Source: Cellulomonas fulva (GTDB lineage Bacteria > Actinomycetota > Actinomycetes > Actinomycetales > Cellulomonadaceae). From it: a DNA stretch of 64,000 nt. Both the position numbers and the translations under genes were made by a program. Below the pieces are notes generated by a model. That model searched no databases. It was not told where the DNA came from and saw only the letters and a program-made list of their open reading frames with translations. This document shows positions 1 through 11,458 of the stretch, piece after piece (the stretch's first letter is position 1; each line of letters opens with the position of its first letter). Where the stretch lies: the NCBI RefSeq assembly GCF_018531375.1, contig NZ_JAHBOH010000001.1, positions 1,674,001 through 1,738,000 of the forward strand, written 5' to 3'.

Positions 1-624
1 GCCGACCGCGGCGAGCGCCATGACGATCACGCCCATGGTCTTCTGCGCGTCCTGCAGACCGTGGCCCAGGGCCATGGCGGCCGCGGAGACGGTCTGCGCC
101 AGGCGGAAGCGGCGCATGGTCGGCGCCGGCGACGCGCTCTTGATGAGCCAGAGCAGGCCGACCATGAGCGCGAACGCGAGCGTGAAGCCGATCAGCGGCG
201 AGAAGATCATCGGCAGGACGACCTTGTCGACGATCGACGAGCCGTAGACGCCGAGCCCGGCGGCGAGGCCCGCGCCGACGAGCCCGCCGATCAGCGCGTG
301 CGTGGACGACGAGGGCAGCCCGAACCACCAGGTGATGAGGTTCCAGGTGATCGCGCCGACCAGGGCGCACAGCACCACGACGAGCTGTTGGTGCGGGGTC
401 GCGTCGCCGAGGTCGACGATCGACTTCGCGATCGTCTCTGCGACCTCGGTGCCGAGCAGCGCGCCGGCGAAGTTCATCACCGCGGCCATCATGAGCGCGA
501 CGCGGGGCGTCAGCGCGCGGGTAGACACGGACGTCGCGATGGCGTTCGCGGCGTCGTGGAACCCGTTGGTGTAGTCGAAGCCGAGCGCGAGCGCGACGAC
601 GAGGATGACGAGCGCGACCTCCAC
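1..624 (-). CDS. pit: PiT-family inorganic phosphate transporter (3' end cut by window edge)
   Basis: Inner-membrane low-affinity phosphate permease. Only the first 208 codons lie in the window. The translation begins VEVALVILVVALALGFDYTN and continues with GFHDAANAIATSVSTRAL and WWFGLPSSSTHALIGGL; the paired GFHDxANAIA and GLPxSxTHAL signatures are those of the PiT family, set among hydrophobic helices. The GTG start at 624 lies 5 bases after the stop of the DUF47 gene, so the two are co-transcribed. DUF47-PiT pairs are common and the DUF47 protein is thought to control the permease. A PHO-box-like repeat upstream of the pair suggests control by phosphate. The family call is secure; the C-terminal part cannot be judged. 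Confidence 0.92.
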   Translation of the reverse strand, partial: MEVALVILVVALALGFDYTNGFHDAANAIATSVSTRALTPRVALMMAAVMNFAGALLGTEVAETIAKSIVDLGDATPHQQLVVVLCALVGAITWNLITWWFGLPSSSTHALIGGLVGAGLAAGLGVYGSSIVDKVVLPMIFSPLIGFTLAFALMVGLLWLIKSASPAPTMRRFRLAQTVSAAAMALGHGLQDAQKTMGVIVMALAAVG

Positions 625-629
625 GGAGC

Positions 630-1250
630 TCAGGACTCCTTGAGCGCGATCGTCTCGACCGCGTTGGCGACCTTCTCGAACGCGTCCGCCGCGTCCTCGA
701 GGGTCTCCACGATCTCCTTGAGCTTCATGAGCAGGATCGGGTCCGCGATCTCGTCGAACATCTGCGCCAGGAGCTTGCGGTGCGACTTGTCCGCCTGGTT
801 CTCGAGCCGGTTCACCTCGACCCAGTACTCGGACAGCGAGTCCATCGAGCGCAGGCGGGGCATGGCCTCCGCCGTCAGCTCGGCGGCGCGCTGCAGGACC
901 TGCACCTGGTCGGCGACCCGCGCGGGGAGCTCGCCGACCTTGTACAGGACCATGAGGTCCGCGGCCTCGTCCATGTAGTCCATGCAGTCGTCGAGGTTCG
1001 ACGCGAGCATGTAGATGTCGTCGCGGTCGAACGGCGTCACGAACGTCTGGTTGAGACGCCGCATGATCTGGTGCGTGGCCTCGTCGGCCTGGTGCTCCGC
1101 CTCCGAGATCTGCTTGCCGATCTCCTTGCGGGTCGGCTGGTCCGCACCGAGCATCTGGCCGAGCAGGTTGGCACCCGTCACCAGGTGCTGCGCGGATGCG
1201 GCGAAGAGGTCGAAGAACGTGGTATCGCGCGGTGTCAGGCGCAGGCGCAC
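630..1250 (-). CDS. DUF47 / PhoU-like phosphate transport regulator
   Basis: A cytoplasmic, all-helical PhoU-like protein of 206 residues, the usual length for this family, which partners PiT permeases. I chose the GTG at 1250 (VRLRLTPRDTTFFDLFAASA) because the TTFFDLFxxxAxxL opening is where family members begin and GGAG lies a few bases upstream. The ATG at 1343 would add a 31-residue Pro/Arg-rich leader. Acidic motifs that PhoU-like folds use to hold metal are visible (EAEHQADEATHQI, DDCMDYMDEAADLM). The stop is followed after 5 bases by pit. The regulatory role is inferred from the family. Confidence 0.9.
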   Translation of the reverse strand: MRLRLTPRDTTFFDLFAASAQHLVTGANLLGQMLGADQPTRKEIGKQISEAEHQADEATHQIMRRLNQTFVTPFDRDDIYMLASNLDDCMDYMDEAADLMVLYKVGELPARVADQVQVLQRAAELTAEAMPRLRSMDSLSEYWVEVNRLENQADKSHRKLLAQMFDEIADPILLMKLKEIVETLEDAADAFEKVANAVETIALKES

Positions 1251-1617
1251 GGGAGGCTCCGGAGGAGGGGAGGACGGTCGGGCACAGGCTAGGTCACACG
1301 GCCGAGAAACGGGAAACGGGGTTCGTCTTCCGTGTGAACCCATGGTGACAGGGGAGCCTCCGGCCGCGCTGGGGTTTGGCTGGAGAACGGCTGGGCGGCC
1401 GGCACGACGAGCGCTCGCCGAGCCCCGACGAGCCCCCGACGCGCCCTCGACGAGCGTGGCCGAGGACGTCAGGGCGCGGTCGACAAGGCGCCGGGGTGGG
1501 GCCGAGCACGGGGGCGACGCCGGACCGGGAGCGCCTCTCGGCGCACGGCCGCTCGGAGCGGCTGAAGATGGAGCCCGGGGCTACCGCGGCCCGGCGTCGA
1601 GACCCATCGTACGCCGG
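1251..1617. other. Intergenic region carrying the DUF47-pit promoter
   Basis: This 367-base gap separates the Nudix gene (ends 1618) from the DUF47 gene (starts 1250), both on the minus strand. It holds the PHO-box-like repeat at 1333-1350. The rest is GC-rich sequence with loose GACGAGC-type repeats and no reading frame with recognisable protein content. The antisense frames here are shadows. Confidence 0.6.
1333..1350 (-). promoter_or_regulatory. Candidate PHO box (PhoP direct repeat)
   Basis: Read on the minus strand the sequence is TGTCACC-ATGG-GTTCACA, two 7-base units in an 11-base direct repeat. This matches the actinobacterial PhoP repeat (GTTCACC-like units every 11 bases). It lies about 80 bases upstream of the DUF47 start. 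One unit matches well and the other has one or two mismatches. Confidence 0.5.
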
Positions 1618-2601
1618 TCAGCCGACGCGCAACGGCGCGCGGTGGGTCTCGACCGCGACCACCCGTGGGCCCTTGGCGGTCTGCGCGACGTGCGCGACGA
1701 GCGCCTGACCGGGGTGGAGGAACGGGTCCGTCCGGGGCAGCGCCTCCGCCACGGAGCGCCGGGCGTGCTGGGCCAGCGCGTCGACGAGCGTCGGCAGCAC
1801 CGGCCGGTGCGTGCACACCAGCGAGTCGCCCGGGAACTGCAGCAGGTCGACGACGAGCGCCGCGGCCTGCGACGGGTGCTCCTGGTGCCCGTGCTCGGAG
1901 AGCACGGGAGCGGACTCCATCGGGATCTGCGCGGCGGACGCGTAGGGCTGCGCGGTCTCCACGCAGCGCTTCCACGGGCTCGTCAGGACGCGCGACGGCC
2001 CGAACGCGGAGACCACGGGGACCAGGTGCTGGGCCTGCCGCTCGCCCACGGGCGTCAGCGGGCGGTCGGACTCCTGCCCGGTCCACGCGCTGCGGCGCTT
2101 CGCGGTGCCGTGCCGCACGAGGACGAGCGCGCGCGTGTCCAGCCGCCCGCGGGCGTGCGCGGCGACCAGGGCGACGAGCGGCGCGCGGTCGGCGGGACGC
2201 GTGAGGCGGGCGGCGGCGGCCTCGACGTCGAACCAGCGGACCTGGTCGATCTCGTCGCGCGAGGCGCGCGGGACCGGCGGGCGCGCGCGCAGCGCGGCGG
2301 CGTCCACCCGCCCGGCGACCTGCGCCGCCCAGTAGTGCACGCGCTTGAGCCGGCCGTCGGACAGCGGGTACTCGAGCGGGGGCAGCGGCGTGCCGAGCAC
2401 GACGTCGTGGCCCGTCTCCTCGGAGACCTCGCGCCACGCGGCTGTCACGACGGCCTCGCCCGGGTCGAGCTTGCCCTTGGGCCAGGACCAGTCCTTGTAG
2501 CGCGGCCGGTGCACGAGGGCCACCTGGAGGCGCCCCGCCCGCACGCGCCAGACCAGCGCGCCGGCCGCCTCGACGACGGCCGGTGGGCTCGCGGTGCTCA
2601 C
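1618..2601 (-). CDS. Nudix hydrolase fused to histidine phosphatase (MutT1-like)
   Basis: A 327-residue two-domain enzyme like mycobacterial MutT1, which cleaves oxidised purine nucleotides and dinucleoside polyphosphates. The N-terminal Nudix box is complete: GKLDPGE, then [11 protein letters not shown]. The C-terminal half is a phosphoglycerate-mutase-type phosphatase with the catalytic [12 protein letters not shown] motif and a later STHRPV-like segment (CTHRPVLP). The GTG start overlaps the ppk stop by 4 bases (GTGA), so it is the last gene of an mshD-ppk-Nudix operon. Placement behind polyphosphate kinase fits phosphate or nucleotide-pool sanitation. The substrate is inferred from family members. 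Confidence 0.9.
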   Translation of the reverse strand: MSTASPPAVVEAAGALVWRVRAGRLQVALVHRPRYKDWSWPKGKLDPGEAVVTAAWREVSEETGHDVVLGTPLPPLEYPLSDGRLKRVHYWAAQVAGRVDAAALRARPPVPRASRDEIDQVRWFDVEAAAARLTRPADRAPLVALVAAHARGRLDTRALVLVRHGTAKRRSAWTGQESDRPLTPVGERQAQHLVPVVSAFGPSRVLTSPWKRCVETAQPYASAAQIPMESAPVLSEHGHQEHPSQAAALVVDLLQFPGDSLVCTHRPVLPTLVDALAQHARRSVAEALPRTDPFLHPGQALVAHVAQTAKGPRVVAVETHRAPLRVG

Positions 2602-4835
2602 CGAGCCGATCCGGGCCGGCGGCGCTGGCGGGTGATCAGCACGGACTGCAGGTCGACCAGCGGCGTGCCGTCCTCGGCCTGCGCGTGACGCTCCCACGTC
2701 CCGTCGGCGTCGAGGTGCCACGTCGCGGTCGTGTCGGCCATGGAGTCGTCGACGAGCTCGATCAGCTCGGTGACCTGGTCCGGGTCGTTCACGCGGACCA
2801 GCGCCTCGACGCGCCGGTCCAGGTTGCGGTGCATGAGGTCGGCGGAGCCGATGAACACCTCGGGCCCCTCGAAGCCGTCGTCCGGCCCCGGCGTGGAGTG
2901 GGCGAACGCGAAGATGCGCGAGTGCTCGAGGAACCGGCCCAGGATCGAGCGCGCGCGGATGTTCTCGCTGAGCCCGGGGACGCCCGGGCGCAGCGCGCAG
3001 ATGCCGCGGATGACCAGGTCGACCGGCACGCCCGCCTGGCTGGCGCGGTAGAGCGCGTCGATCGTCGCCTCGTCGACCATCGAGTTGACCTTGATCTTGA
3101 TCCACGCCGGACGGCCCGCGCGCGCGGCCTCGGCCTCGCGGTCGATGCGCTCGACCAGGCCGGTGCGCACCGAGCGCGGCGCGACGAGCAGGCGGTGGAA
3201 CCGGCTCTTCGGGGCGTAGCCGGAGAGCTGGTTGAACAGCCGCGTGAGGTCCTGGCCGACGTCGGGGTCGCTGGTCAGCAGGCCGACGTCCGTGTAGAGC
3301 CGCGCCGTCTTCGGGTGGTAGTTCCCGGTGCCGACGTGGCTGTACCGGCGCAGGCCGTCCGCCTCCTGGCGCACGACGAGGCTGAGCTTGCAGTGCGTCT
3401 TGAGCCCGACGATCCCGTACACGACGTGCACGCCCGCCTGCTCGAGCTTGCGGGCCCAGGAGATGTTGTTCTGCTCGTCGAACCGGGCCTTGATCTCGAC
3501 GAGCGCGAGGACCTGCTTGCCCGCCTCGGCCGCGTCGATGAGCGCGTCGACGATCGGCGAGTCGCCCGACGTGCGGTACAGGGTCTGCTTGATGGCGAGC
3601 ACCGCGGGGTCCGCGGCGGCCTGCTCCAGGAACGTCTGCACGCTGGTGGAGAACGAGTCGTACGGGTGGTGCAGCAGGATGTCGCGCTCGCGGATCTTGG
3701 CGAACACGTCCGTCGGCGTCGCGGACTCGACCTCGGCGAGCTGGCGGTGCGTCGTCGGCACGAACCGCGGGTACTGCAGCTCGCTGCGGTCCAGGTCGGC
3801 GATGACGTTGAGGCCGGTGGCGTCCAGGGGAGCGGGCAGCGTGTAGACCTCGTCCTCGGCCATGCCCAGCTCGCGCACCAGCAGCGTCCGGATGCGCGGG
3901 CTGATGCCCTCGGCGAGCTCGAGGCGCACCGGCGGGCCGAACTTGCGGCGCAGGAGCTCCTTCTCCATGGCCTTGAGGAGGTTCTCGGCGTCGTCCTCCT
4001 CGACCTCGACGTCCTCGTTGCGGGTCACACGGAACGTGTGGTGCTCGCGCACCTCCATGCCCGGGAACAGCTGCTCGAGGTGCTCGGAGATGACGTCCTC
4101 GACGGGCACGAAGCTCGTCGGACCCTTCTCCACGGACGCGGTCTGCTCGTCCGGCGCGCTCGGCCGTCCGCTCGCGTCGACCGCGATGAACCGCGGCAGC
4201 AGCGGCGGCACCTTCACGCGCGCGAAGTGCTCCTTGCCGGTCGTCGGGTTCACGACGACCACGGCGAGGTTGAGCGAGAGCCCCGAGATGTACGGGAAGG
4301 GGTGCGCGGGGTCCACGGCGAGCGGGGTCAGCACCGGGAAGATCTGCCGGCGGAAGAACTTGCGCAGCCGGTCCTGCTCCGACTCCCCGAGGTCCTGCCA
4401 GCGCACCAGCGTGATGCCCTCGCGGGCGAGCGCGGGCTGCACCTGGTCGGCGAACACGCGCGCGTGCCGGTCCATCAGCACGTGCGCCTTCTCGCTGATC
4501 GCCTCGAGCACCTGGCGCGGGCTGAGGCCGGACGCGGCGTTGACGGCGATGCCGGTGGCGATGCGCCGCTTGAGGCCCGCCACGCGCACCATGAAGAACT
4601 CGTCGAGGTTGGACGCGAAGATCGCCAGGAACCGCACTCGCTCGAGCAGCGGGAGGTTCGCGTCCTCCGCGAGCTCGAGCACGCGCTGGTTGAACGCCAG
4701 CCAGGACAGCTCGCGGTCCAGGAACCGGTCGTCCGGCAGGGGCTCGGCCTCCCGCAGTACGGGCTGCTCGGCCTCCGCGACGTGCTCCGCGATGTGGGCG
4801 GCGAGCTCGGCGTCGAGCGTGGGTGCGTCCGTCAT
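2598..4835 (-). CDS. ppk1: Polyphosphate kinase 1
   Basis: Makes inorganic polyphosphate from ATP, reversibly. The 745 residues fit PPK1 (about 690-740). Visible features are the N-terminal domain start [17 protein letters not shown], the [16 protein letters not shown] segment, the catalytic [11 protein letters not shown] motif whose His is the autophosphorylated residue in E. coli PPK, then [17 protein letters not shown]. The ATG at 4835 ([11 protein letters not shown]) overlaps the mshD stop (ATGA), and the stop overlaps the Nudix start (GTGA), so translation of the three genes is probably coupled. Longer frames upstream only run into mshD antisense coding. Confidence 0.96.
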   Translation of the reverse strand: MTDAPTLDAELAAHIAEHVAEAEQPVLREAEPLPDDRFLDRELSWLAFNQRVLELAEDANLPLLERVRFLAIFASNLDEFFMVRVAGLKRRIATGIAVNAASGLSPRQVLEAISEKAHVLMDRHARVFADQVQPALAREGITLVRWQDLGESEQDRLRKFFRRQIFPVLTPLAVDPAHPFPYISGLSLNLAVVVVNPTTGKEHFARVKVPPLLPRFIAVDASGRPSAPDEQTASVEKGPTSFVPVEDVISEHLEQLFPGMEVREHHTFRVTRNEDVEVEEDDAENLLKAMEKELLRRKFGPPVRLELAEGISPRIRTLLVRELGMAEDEVYTLPAPLDATGLNVIADLDRSELQYPRFVPTTHRQLAEVESATPTDVFAKIRERDILLHHPYDSFSTSVQTFLEQAAADPAVLAIKQTLYRTSGDSPIVDALIDAAEAGKQVLALVEIKARFDEQNNISWARKLEQAGVHVVYGIVGLKTHCKLSLVVRQEADGLRRYSHVGTGNYHPKTARLYTDVGLLTSDPDVGQDLTRLFNQLSGYAPKSRFHRLLVAPRSVRTGLVERIDREAEAARAGRPAWIKIKVNSMVDEATIDALYRASQAGVPVDLVIRGICALRPGVPGLSENIRARSILGRFLEHSRIFAFAHSTPGPDDGFEGPEVFIGSADLMHRNLDRRVEALVRVNDPDQVTELIELVDDSMADTTATWHLDADGTWERHAQAEDGTPLVDLQSVLITRQRRRPGSAR

Positions 4836-5818
4836 GGGGCCATCGTGACACCGCCAGGTGAACCTGGGGTATCCGAACCGAACATCACGTCGACGCTCTC
4901 GGGCTCGAAGCCCACGCGGCGGTACGTCCGGATCGCGACCTCGTTCTCCGCGCCGGTGTAGAGCACCGCCCGCCGCAGCCCGCGCGCGGCCAGGTGGGTG
5001 AGCCCGAGGTCGGTGAGCGCGCCGCCCAGGCCGAGTCCCTGCGCGTCCGGGTCGACGCCGACGACGTAGATCTCGCCCACCGGCTCGTCGCCCAGCTCGC
5101 CCGCCGCGTGCACCTTGGTCCACACCGAGCCGAGCAGCAGCCCCTCACGCTCCGCGAGCAGGAAGCCCGCCGGGTCGAACCAGGCCTCCGCCTCGCGGGC
5201 CCGCAGGTCCGCGCTCGTCATCCGGCCCTGCTCGGGGTGGTAGGCGAACGCGCGCGAGTTCACGCGGCGCCATGCCTCCTCGTCCTCGCCGGGCACGAAG
5301 GGACGCACGGTGACGTGCGGCGGCAGCGGGCGGTCCGGCCGATCGGGCCGGTCGGCGAGGTCGAGGCTCATCCGCCACAGCTCGCGCACCACCGGCATGC
5401 CCACGGCGGCCGCGAACGAGCGCGCCGCGGGCGTCGCGCCGTGCGCCCACACGCGCAGGGTGCGGTCCGGCACCCGGGCGGCGGTCTCGCGCGCCGTCGT
5501 CAGCAGCGCCGTGCCCACGCCCTCGCGCCGGGCGGAGGGGTGCACGACGAGCTCGGCGGACGCGCTCGTCGTCGCGCCCACGTCGACCTGCGCGTACCCG
5601 GCGAGCTCGCCGTCCGCGGCGGCGCCGGAGCGGGCCAGCACGTGCACCACGGGCGCCTCGTCGGACCGCAGCCACAGCAGCGGCTGCTCGGAGACCGGGG
5701 CGACCCCGTCCTGCGCTGCGGCGTCCGCGACCAGGCGGCGCACCGCGTCCGCCTCCTCGGCCCCGAGCGCGCCCGCGCGCACGTCGACCGCCACGCGCGC
5801 CCTCGTCGGCTCGACCAT
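4832..5818 (-). CDS. mshD: Mycothiol synthase (tandem GNAT acetyltransferase)
   Basis: Catalyses the last step of mycothiol synthesis, acetyl transfer from acetyl-CoA to Cys-GlcN-Ins. Two GNAT domains are seen: the N-terminal one with [14 protein letters not shown] and the C-terminal one with [18 protein letters not shown] followed by [20 protein letters not shown]. The 328 residues from the ATG at 5818 (MVEPTRARV) match the family length; an ATG 36 bases upstream adds only a short tail. Mycothiol is restricted to actinobacteria, which supports the host assignment. First gene of the operon with ppk1 and the Nudix gene. The N-terminal domain is usually the weaker acetyl-CoA site. Confidence 0.93.
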   Translation of the reverse strand: MVEPTRARVAVDVRAGALGAEEADAVRRLVADAAAQDGVAPVSEQPLLWLRSDEAPVVHVLARSGAAADGELAGYAQVDVGATTSASAELVVHPSARREGVGTALLTTARETAARVPDRTLRVWAHGATPAARSFAAAVGMPVVRELWRMSLDLADRPDRPDRPLPPHVTVRPFVPGEDEEAWRRVNSRAFAYHPEQGRMTSADLRAREAEAWFDPAGFLLAEREGLLLGSVWTKVHAAGELGDEPVGEIYVVGVDPDAQGLGLGGALTDLGLTHLAARGLRRAVLYTGAENEVAIRTYRRVGFEPESVDVMFGSDTPGSPGGVTMAP

Positions 5819-6030
5819 CCGCCCATCCCACCACGCTGCCGCCGCGCGCGGCACCCCGTCACCCGTGCGGGGGAGGACCAGGAGGGAGACCGGGGTCCCG
5901 GGGTGTGGTGGATCGCCCGGGAGGAACCCGGGCGATCCGGGCCGCGCGTGTGAGGACCTTGTCGAGGAACCCGGACGAGCAGCCCGGGGGCCTGGGGCGG
6001 CGCCGGGGCGTGAACTACGTTGGACCGGTC

Positions 6031-7554
6031 ATGGAGCAGACTCCCGAGCCGCCGCGCGTCGGTCCGGGGACCCCGGAGGTCGCCGGCTCCGACGCTCCAC
6101 CGTCGACCCAGTCGACCCTGCCGACCCAGGCGAGCCAGTCGACCCAGTCGCACCAGCCGACCCGGCGCAGCCTGCGCGCGGCGCAGGCCGAGCCGGCCGC
6201 CGGCGGGCGGCGCGCGCGGCGGGCACGCGAGGCCGCGGACGGCGGCGCCGCGGACCGGGGTGCGGAGACGGTCGTGCCCGTCGACGTCGTCGTGGTCGGC
6301 GCCGGCCAGGCCGGGCTGTCCGCGGCGCACCACCTGCACCGGGCCGGTCTGGTCGCGGTCGGCGACCGCGGCTGGGAGACGGCGCCTGCGACGTTCGTCG
6401 TCCTCGACGACGCCCCCGCGCCCGGCGGCGCGTGGCAGCACCGGCCCCCGGGGATGCGCGTCCTGGACGCCCACGGCGTGCACGACCTCCCGGGCATGCC
6501 GCTGCTGGTGCCGGACCCCACCGAGAGCGCCTCGCGTGCCGTGCCCTACTACTTCGCGCAGTACGAGGAGGCGTTCGGCCTGCACGTCCAGCGGCCGGTA
6601 CGGGTGCTCCGGGTCGACGACGCGGGCGAGCGGCTCGCGGTGCACTCGGCGCTCGTCGTCCCTGCTGACCGGGCGGCTGACCGGGCGGCTGATCGGACGG
6701 CTGACCGGACGGCTGACCGGACGGCAGGCGGGACAGCCGACGAGACGGCCGGCGGTGTCGTCAGCGAGGCCGTGGGCGAGCGGGTCACCTGGCTCGCGCG
6801 CGGGCTGGTCAACGCCACGGGCACGTGGCGCAAGCCGTTCTGGCCGGCCTACCCGGGCCGCGGCGCGTTCCGGGGGCGCCAGGTCCACGCCCGCGACGTG
6901 CGCGACCCCGCGGACCTCGCGGACGGGCACGTGGTCGTCGTCGGCGGCGGCACCTCGGCCGTGCAGCTGCTGCTGCAACTCGCACCCGTCACGTCGACCA
7001 CGTGGGTGACGCGACGCCCGCCGCTCTGGCGCGAGGGCGAGTTCACGCCGGAGGTCGGGCGCGCGGCGGTCGCGCTGGTCGACGAGCGCACGCGCGCCGG
7101 CCTGCCCCCGGGCTCGATCGTCAGCGTCACCGGGCTGCCGCTGACCGACGAGTACCGCGCCGGGATCGCCGCCGGCGTGCTGCGGGCGCGGCCCGTGTTC
7201 TCCCGCCTCGTCGCCGACGGGGTGGTGTGGGACGACGACGTGCCCCCGCCGGTGCCGGCGTCGCCCGCGGACGCGGCCGCGGCGCTCGGGGCGTGGGCCG
7301 ACGGCCCGGCGCACGTGCCGGCGCGCACCGTGGTCTGGGCCACCGGCTACCGGCCGGCCCTCGACCACCTGGCGCCGCTGCGCCTGCGCGCACCGGGCGG
7401 CGGGGTGGTGATGGACGGGACGCGCGTTGCCGCCGAGCCCCGCGTGCACCTCGTCGGGTACGGGCCGTCCGCCTCGACGATCGGCGCCAACCGTGCCGGC
7501 CGCGACGCGGTCCAGACCCTCCTGGCCCACCTCTCCCTCCCCTCGCGCGCCTGA
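6031..7554 (+). CDS. FAD-dependent oxidoreductase, flavin-monooxygenase-like
   Basis: A 507-residue cytoplasmic flavoprotein. It has an FAD-binding GAGQAGLSAAHHL motif near residue 90, a second dinucleotide motif VVVVGGGTSAVQLLLQL near residue 305, and WATGYRP near residue 435, the ATG-Y signature of flavin-containing monooxygenases and YhiN/CzcO-like proteins. The first 80 residues are Ser/Thr/Gln/Arg-rich and probably disordered. A Thr/Ala/Asp-rich insert (residues about 212-245) is coded by 12-base repeats. I chose the ATG at 6031; an in-frame GTG at 6010 is possible. The substrate is unknown. It stands alone, divergent from mshD. Confidence 0.8.
   Translation: MEQTPEPPRVGPGTPEVAGSDAPPSTQSTLPTQASQSTQSHQPTRRSLRAAQAEPAAGGRRARRAREAADGGAADRGAETVVPVDVVVVGAGQAGLSAAHHLHRAGLVAVGDRGWETAPATFVVLDDAPAPGGAWQHRPPGMRVLDAHGVHDLPGMPLLVPDPTESASRAVPYYFAQYEEAFGLHVQRPVRVLRVDDAGERLAVHSALVVPADRAADRAADRTADRTADRTAGGTADETAGGVVSEAVGERVTWLARGLVNATGTWRKPFWPAYPGRGAFRGRQVHARDVRDPADLADGHVVVVGGGTSAVQLLLQLAPVTSTTWVTRRPPLWREGEFTPEVGRAAVALVDERTRAGLPPGSIVSVTGLPLTDEYRAGIAAGVLRARPVFSRLVADGVVWDDDVPPPVPASPADAAAALGAWADGPAHVPARTVVWATGYRPALDHLAPLRLRAPGGGVVMDGTRVAAEPRVHLVGYGPSASTIGANRAGRDAVQTLLAHLSLPSRA
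6664..6723 (+). repeat. Five 12-base tandem repeats inside the flavoprotein gene
   Basis: Units of GCTGACCGGGCG or GCTGACCGGACG repeat five times in frame and code for Ala-Asp-Arg-Ala/Thr units. The units differ by only one or two bases, as expected of slippage-driven growth of a surface loop. Confidence 0.8.
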
Positions 7555-7579
7555 CGGAGAGGCCGCGAGCACGTCGGTG

Positions 7580-7637
7580 CCCGCCGAGCACGTCGGAGAG
7601 GTCCGACGTACCGGCGGGAACCGACGTGCTCGGCGGG
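7580..7637. terminator. Strong hairpin between convergent genes
   Basis: The arms CCGCCGAGCACGTCGG (7581-7596) and its perfect complement (7621-7636) extend one further pair, giving 17 pairs around a 24-base loop. The hairpin lies between the ends of the flavoprotein (+) and mannanase (-) genes and can serve both directions. An extra direct copy of GAGCACGTCGG sits just to the left (7566-7576). No T-run follows, which is normal in such GC-rich genomes. Confidence 0.6.
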
Positions 7638-7685
7638 TGGTCCCGGACGGGTTAGCTGACGGTCAGCTGGAGGTCAGGCTGCGGG

Positions 7686-9107
7686 TCAGCTGCAGGTCAC
7701 CGGCGGCGGGGTGGTGGGCGCGGTGCCCGAGCCGATGAAGCCGTACTCGGCCGTCGCGCCCGGGGCGAGCGCGCCGTTCCACGCCGCGTTGCTCACCGTC
7801 ACCGCGCTGGTGCCGGTGAACGTGCCGCCCCAGCCCTGCTGGACCGTGGCGCCCGAGAGCGTGAACGACGTCCGCCACGAGCTGATCGCCGTGGTGCCGG
7901 CCTTGACCGTGACCGCACCCTGGAACCCGCCCGGCCAGCTGCCGACGAGCTTGAAGGTCGCGACGCACGTGCCGCTCGGCTGCGGGGTCGTGGGCGTGGG
8001 GGTGGGGGTCGGTGTGGGCGTCGGCGTGGGCGTCGGCGTGGGCGTCGGCGTCGGCGTGGGAGTGGGCGTCGGGGTCGGCGTCGGCTGGGTGCCGCCGTAG
8101 ACCTTGGCGGTGACGGCGGTGGCCTTGATGCCGTTCGCCCCGTCGAAGATGCGGGTGCCCCAGCTGGTCTTCTGCGCGGGGTTGAACGCGGTCACCATGT
8201 CGAGGTACTCGACGCCTCCGCCGTTGCCGGACCAGGACCAGCCGTAGTAGCCGGTCCCGCGCGCCACGGCCTCGGCCATGATCGTGTCCTCGTCAGGGTC
8301 GCCGTCGGAGTGCATGTTGCCGAACTCGCCGATCACGAGCGGCAGCCCCTTCGCCTTGAACGCGTCGAGGTAGGCCTTGATGGTCGACGCGTTGTTGTAG
8401 ACGCCGTACATGTGCACCGAGAACAGGACGTTGCCGTCCGGGTCGGCCGCGGCGACGGTCTGCGCGTTGTCCCGCATGACCCCGGCCCAGTCCTGGCCCC
8501 ACGACGGCGCGTCGATGACGATGTTGTGGTGCAGGCCGGCGGCGCGCAGCTTCTTGATCGCGGCCGACGAGTCGGCTGCCCAGCCCGCGTTCGTCGTGGC
8601 GTTGTTGCCGTAGGGCTCGTTGCCGATGTTGATCTGGACGTAGTCCTCCTGCCCGACGAGCGCGCTCTTGATGCTCACCCAGTAGTCGGCGGCCTTGTCC
8701 AGCGTGACGGCGCCGCTCTGCTCGCCGTAGCCGGTGGTGTCGTGGTTCTCGAGCATGCAGATCAGCTTGTTCGCCTTGCACTGGCTGATGATGCTGCTGA
8801 CGTCGGCCGCGTCGTTCTTGGTCCACCGGTCGCCGCCCGAGAGCACGACGCGCAGCGCGTTGGCGCCCGCCGCGCGGATCGCCGGGATGGCCGTGGCCGT
8901 CTGGGACGTGTACCAGGTGTGCGCGTGGCTGACGCCGCGCGCGACGAAGGGCGTGCCGTCCTTCTCGACGAGCTGGGTGCCGGACACGTGGAGGCCGGGT
9001 GGCGTGGCGGCGGTGGCCGCCGTGGACGTCAGCGCGGCCGCGCCGATGGCGGCCACGAGCGAGGCGGCAGCCGCTCCCGCGATGAGGGCAGGTCGACGAG
9101 ACCTCAT
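7686..9107 (-). CDS. Secreted GH5 endo-beta-1,4-mannanase with CBM2
   Basis: Extracellular hemicellulase, 473 residues. A signal peptide (MRSRRPALIAG..., cleavage near residue 34) is followed by a GH5 subfamily 8-like catalytic domain. The catalytic acid sits in NIGNEPYGN (near residue 162) and the nucleophile in VIGEFGN (near 259); GWSWSGNGGGVEYLDMV closes the domain as in actinobacterial mannanases. A Pro-Thr linker (about residues 340-375) joins a C-terminal CBM2 with conserved Trp and Cys residues (CVATFKLVGSWPGGFQGAV). The ATG at 9107 has GAGGAAG just upstream. Cellulose-binding CBM2 on a mannanase targets it to plant cell walls. A LacI-type site lies upstream. Mannan specificity is inferred from motif likeness. 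Confidence 0.9.
   Translation of the reverse strand: MRSRRPALIAGAAAASLVAAIGAAALTSTAATAATPPGLHVSGTQLVEKDGTPFVARGVSHAHTWYTSQTATAIPAIRAAGANALRVVLSGGDRWTKNDAADVSSIISQCKANKLICMLENHDTTGYGEQSGAVTLDKAADYWVSIKSALVGQEDYVQINIGNEPYGNNATTNAGWAADSSAAIKKLRAAGLHHNIVIDAPSWGQDWAGVMRDNAQTVAAADPDGNVLFSVHMYGVYNNASTIKAYLDAFKAKGLPLVIGEFGNMHSDGDPDEDTIMAEAVARGTGYYGWSWSGNGGGVEYLDMVTAFNPAQKTSWGTRIFDGANGIKATAVTAKVYGGTQPTPTPTPTPTPTPTPTPTPTPTPTPTPTPTPTTPQPSGTCVATFKLVGSWPGGFQGAVTVKAGTTAISSWRTSFTLSGATVQQGWGGTFTGTSAVTVSNAAWNGALAPGATAEYGFIGSGTAPTTPPPVTCS
7984..8091 (-). repeat. Pro-Thr linker repeat of the mannanase
   Basis: A run of alternating Pro and Thr codons (about 17 PT pairs) forms the flexible, probably glycosylated linker between catalytic domain and CBM2. 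The bases are near-perfect short repeats of GTCGGCGTGGGC type. Confidence 0.85.
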
Positions 9108-9285
9108 GAAACTTCCTCGTTCCTGAGCGTCGGGAGCGCCAGTGCGCGGGCTCCCCGTGTTCTCGGTCGTGTGCCCGGCCGTGCGTGCACCGCCGGGCCG
9201 TGGTGGGCGCCTGGCCGTCGGGCTGGGAGCGGGCAGGCGCGGTACGGGCACGAGACAACCAGCGCCCGGGGGGACCGGCCACGGC

Positions 9286-9298
9286 CTAAACGTTTGCA
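9286..9298. promoter_or_regulatory. LacI-type operator upstream of the mannanase
   Basis: CTAAACGTTTGCA contains the near-perfect palindrome CAAACGTTTG/TAAACGTTTG centred on CG, the classical form of LacI-family operators. It lies about 180 bases before the mannanase start, in a 247-base gap after acs. Its half-site differs from the TGTKAGC half-sites at 58 and 63 kb, so another LacI protein outside the window probably binds it. Confidence 0.5.
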
Positions 9299-9354
9299 CG
9301 CGCGACGGAGGCCGGGCCCCTCCCGGGTCCCGGCCTCCGTCGACCGCGGGTCGC

Positions 9355-11343
<1,989 letters not shown>

Positions 11344-11458
11344 GCAGACCTCCAGTGCAGCGTCGTCGGTGCAGCGGTGGGACCAACGTCCCGGTCAGGA
11401 CTCTAGTTGCCCGCGATGCCGGAAACCTCCGCGCGGGACCGGGTCGTCCTGCCGGGGG

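Noticed and set aside
1888..1908. Hairpin CCCGTGCTC-GGA-GAGCACGGG as a terminator
   Set aside because: It lies well inside the Nudix/phosphatase coding region and codes for ordinary residues; likely chance in GC-rich DNA.
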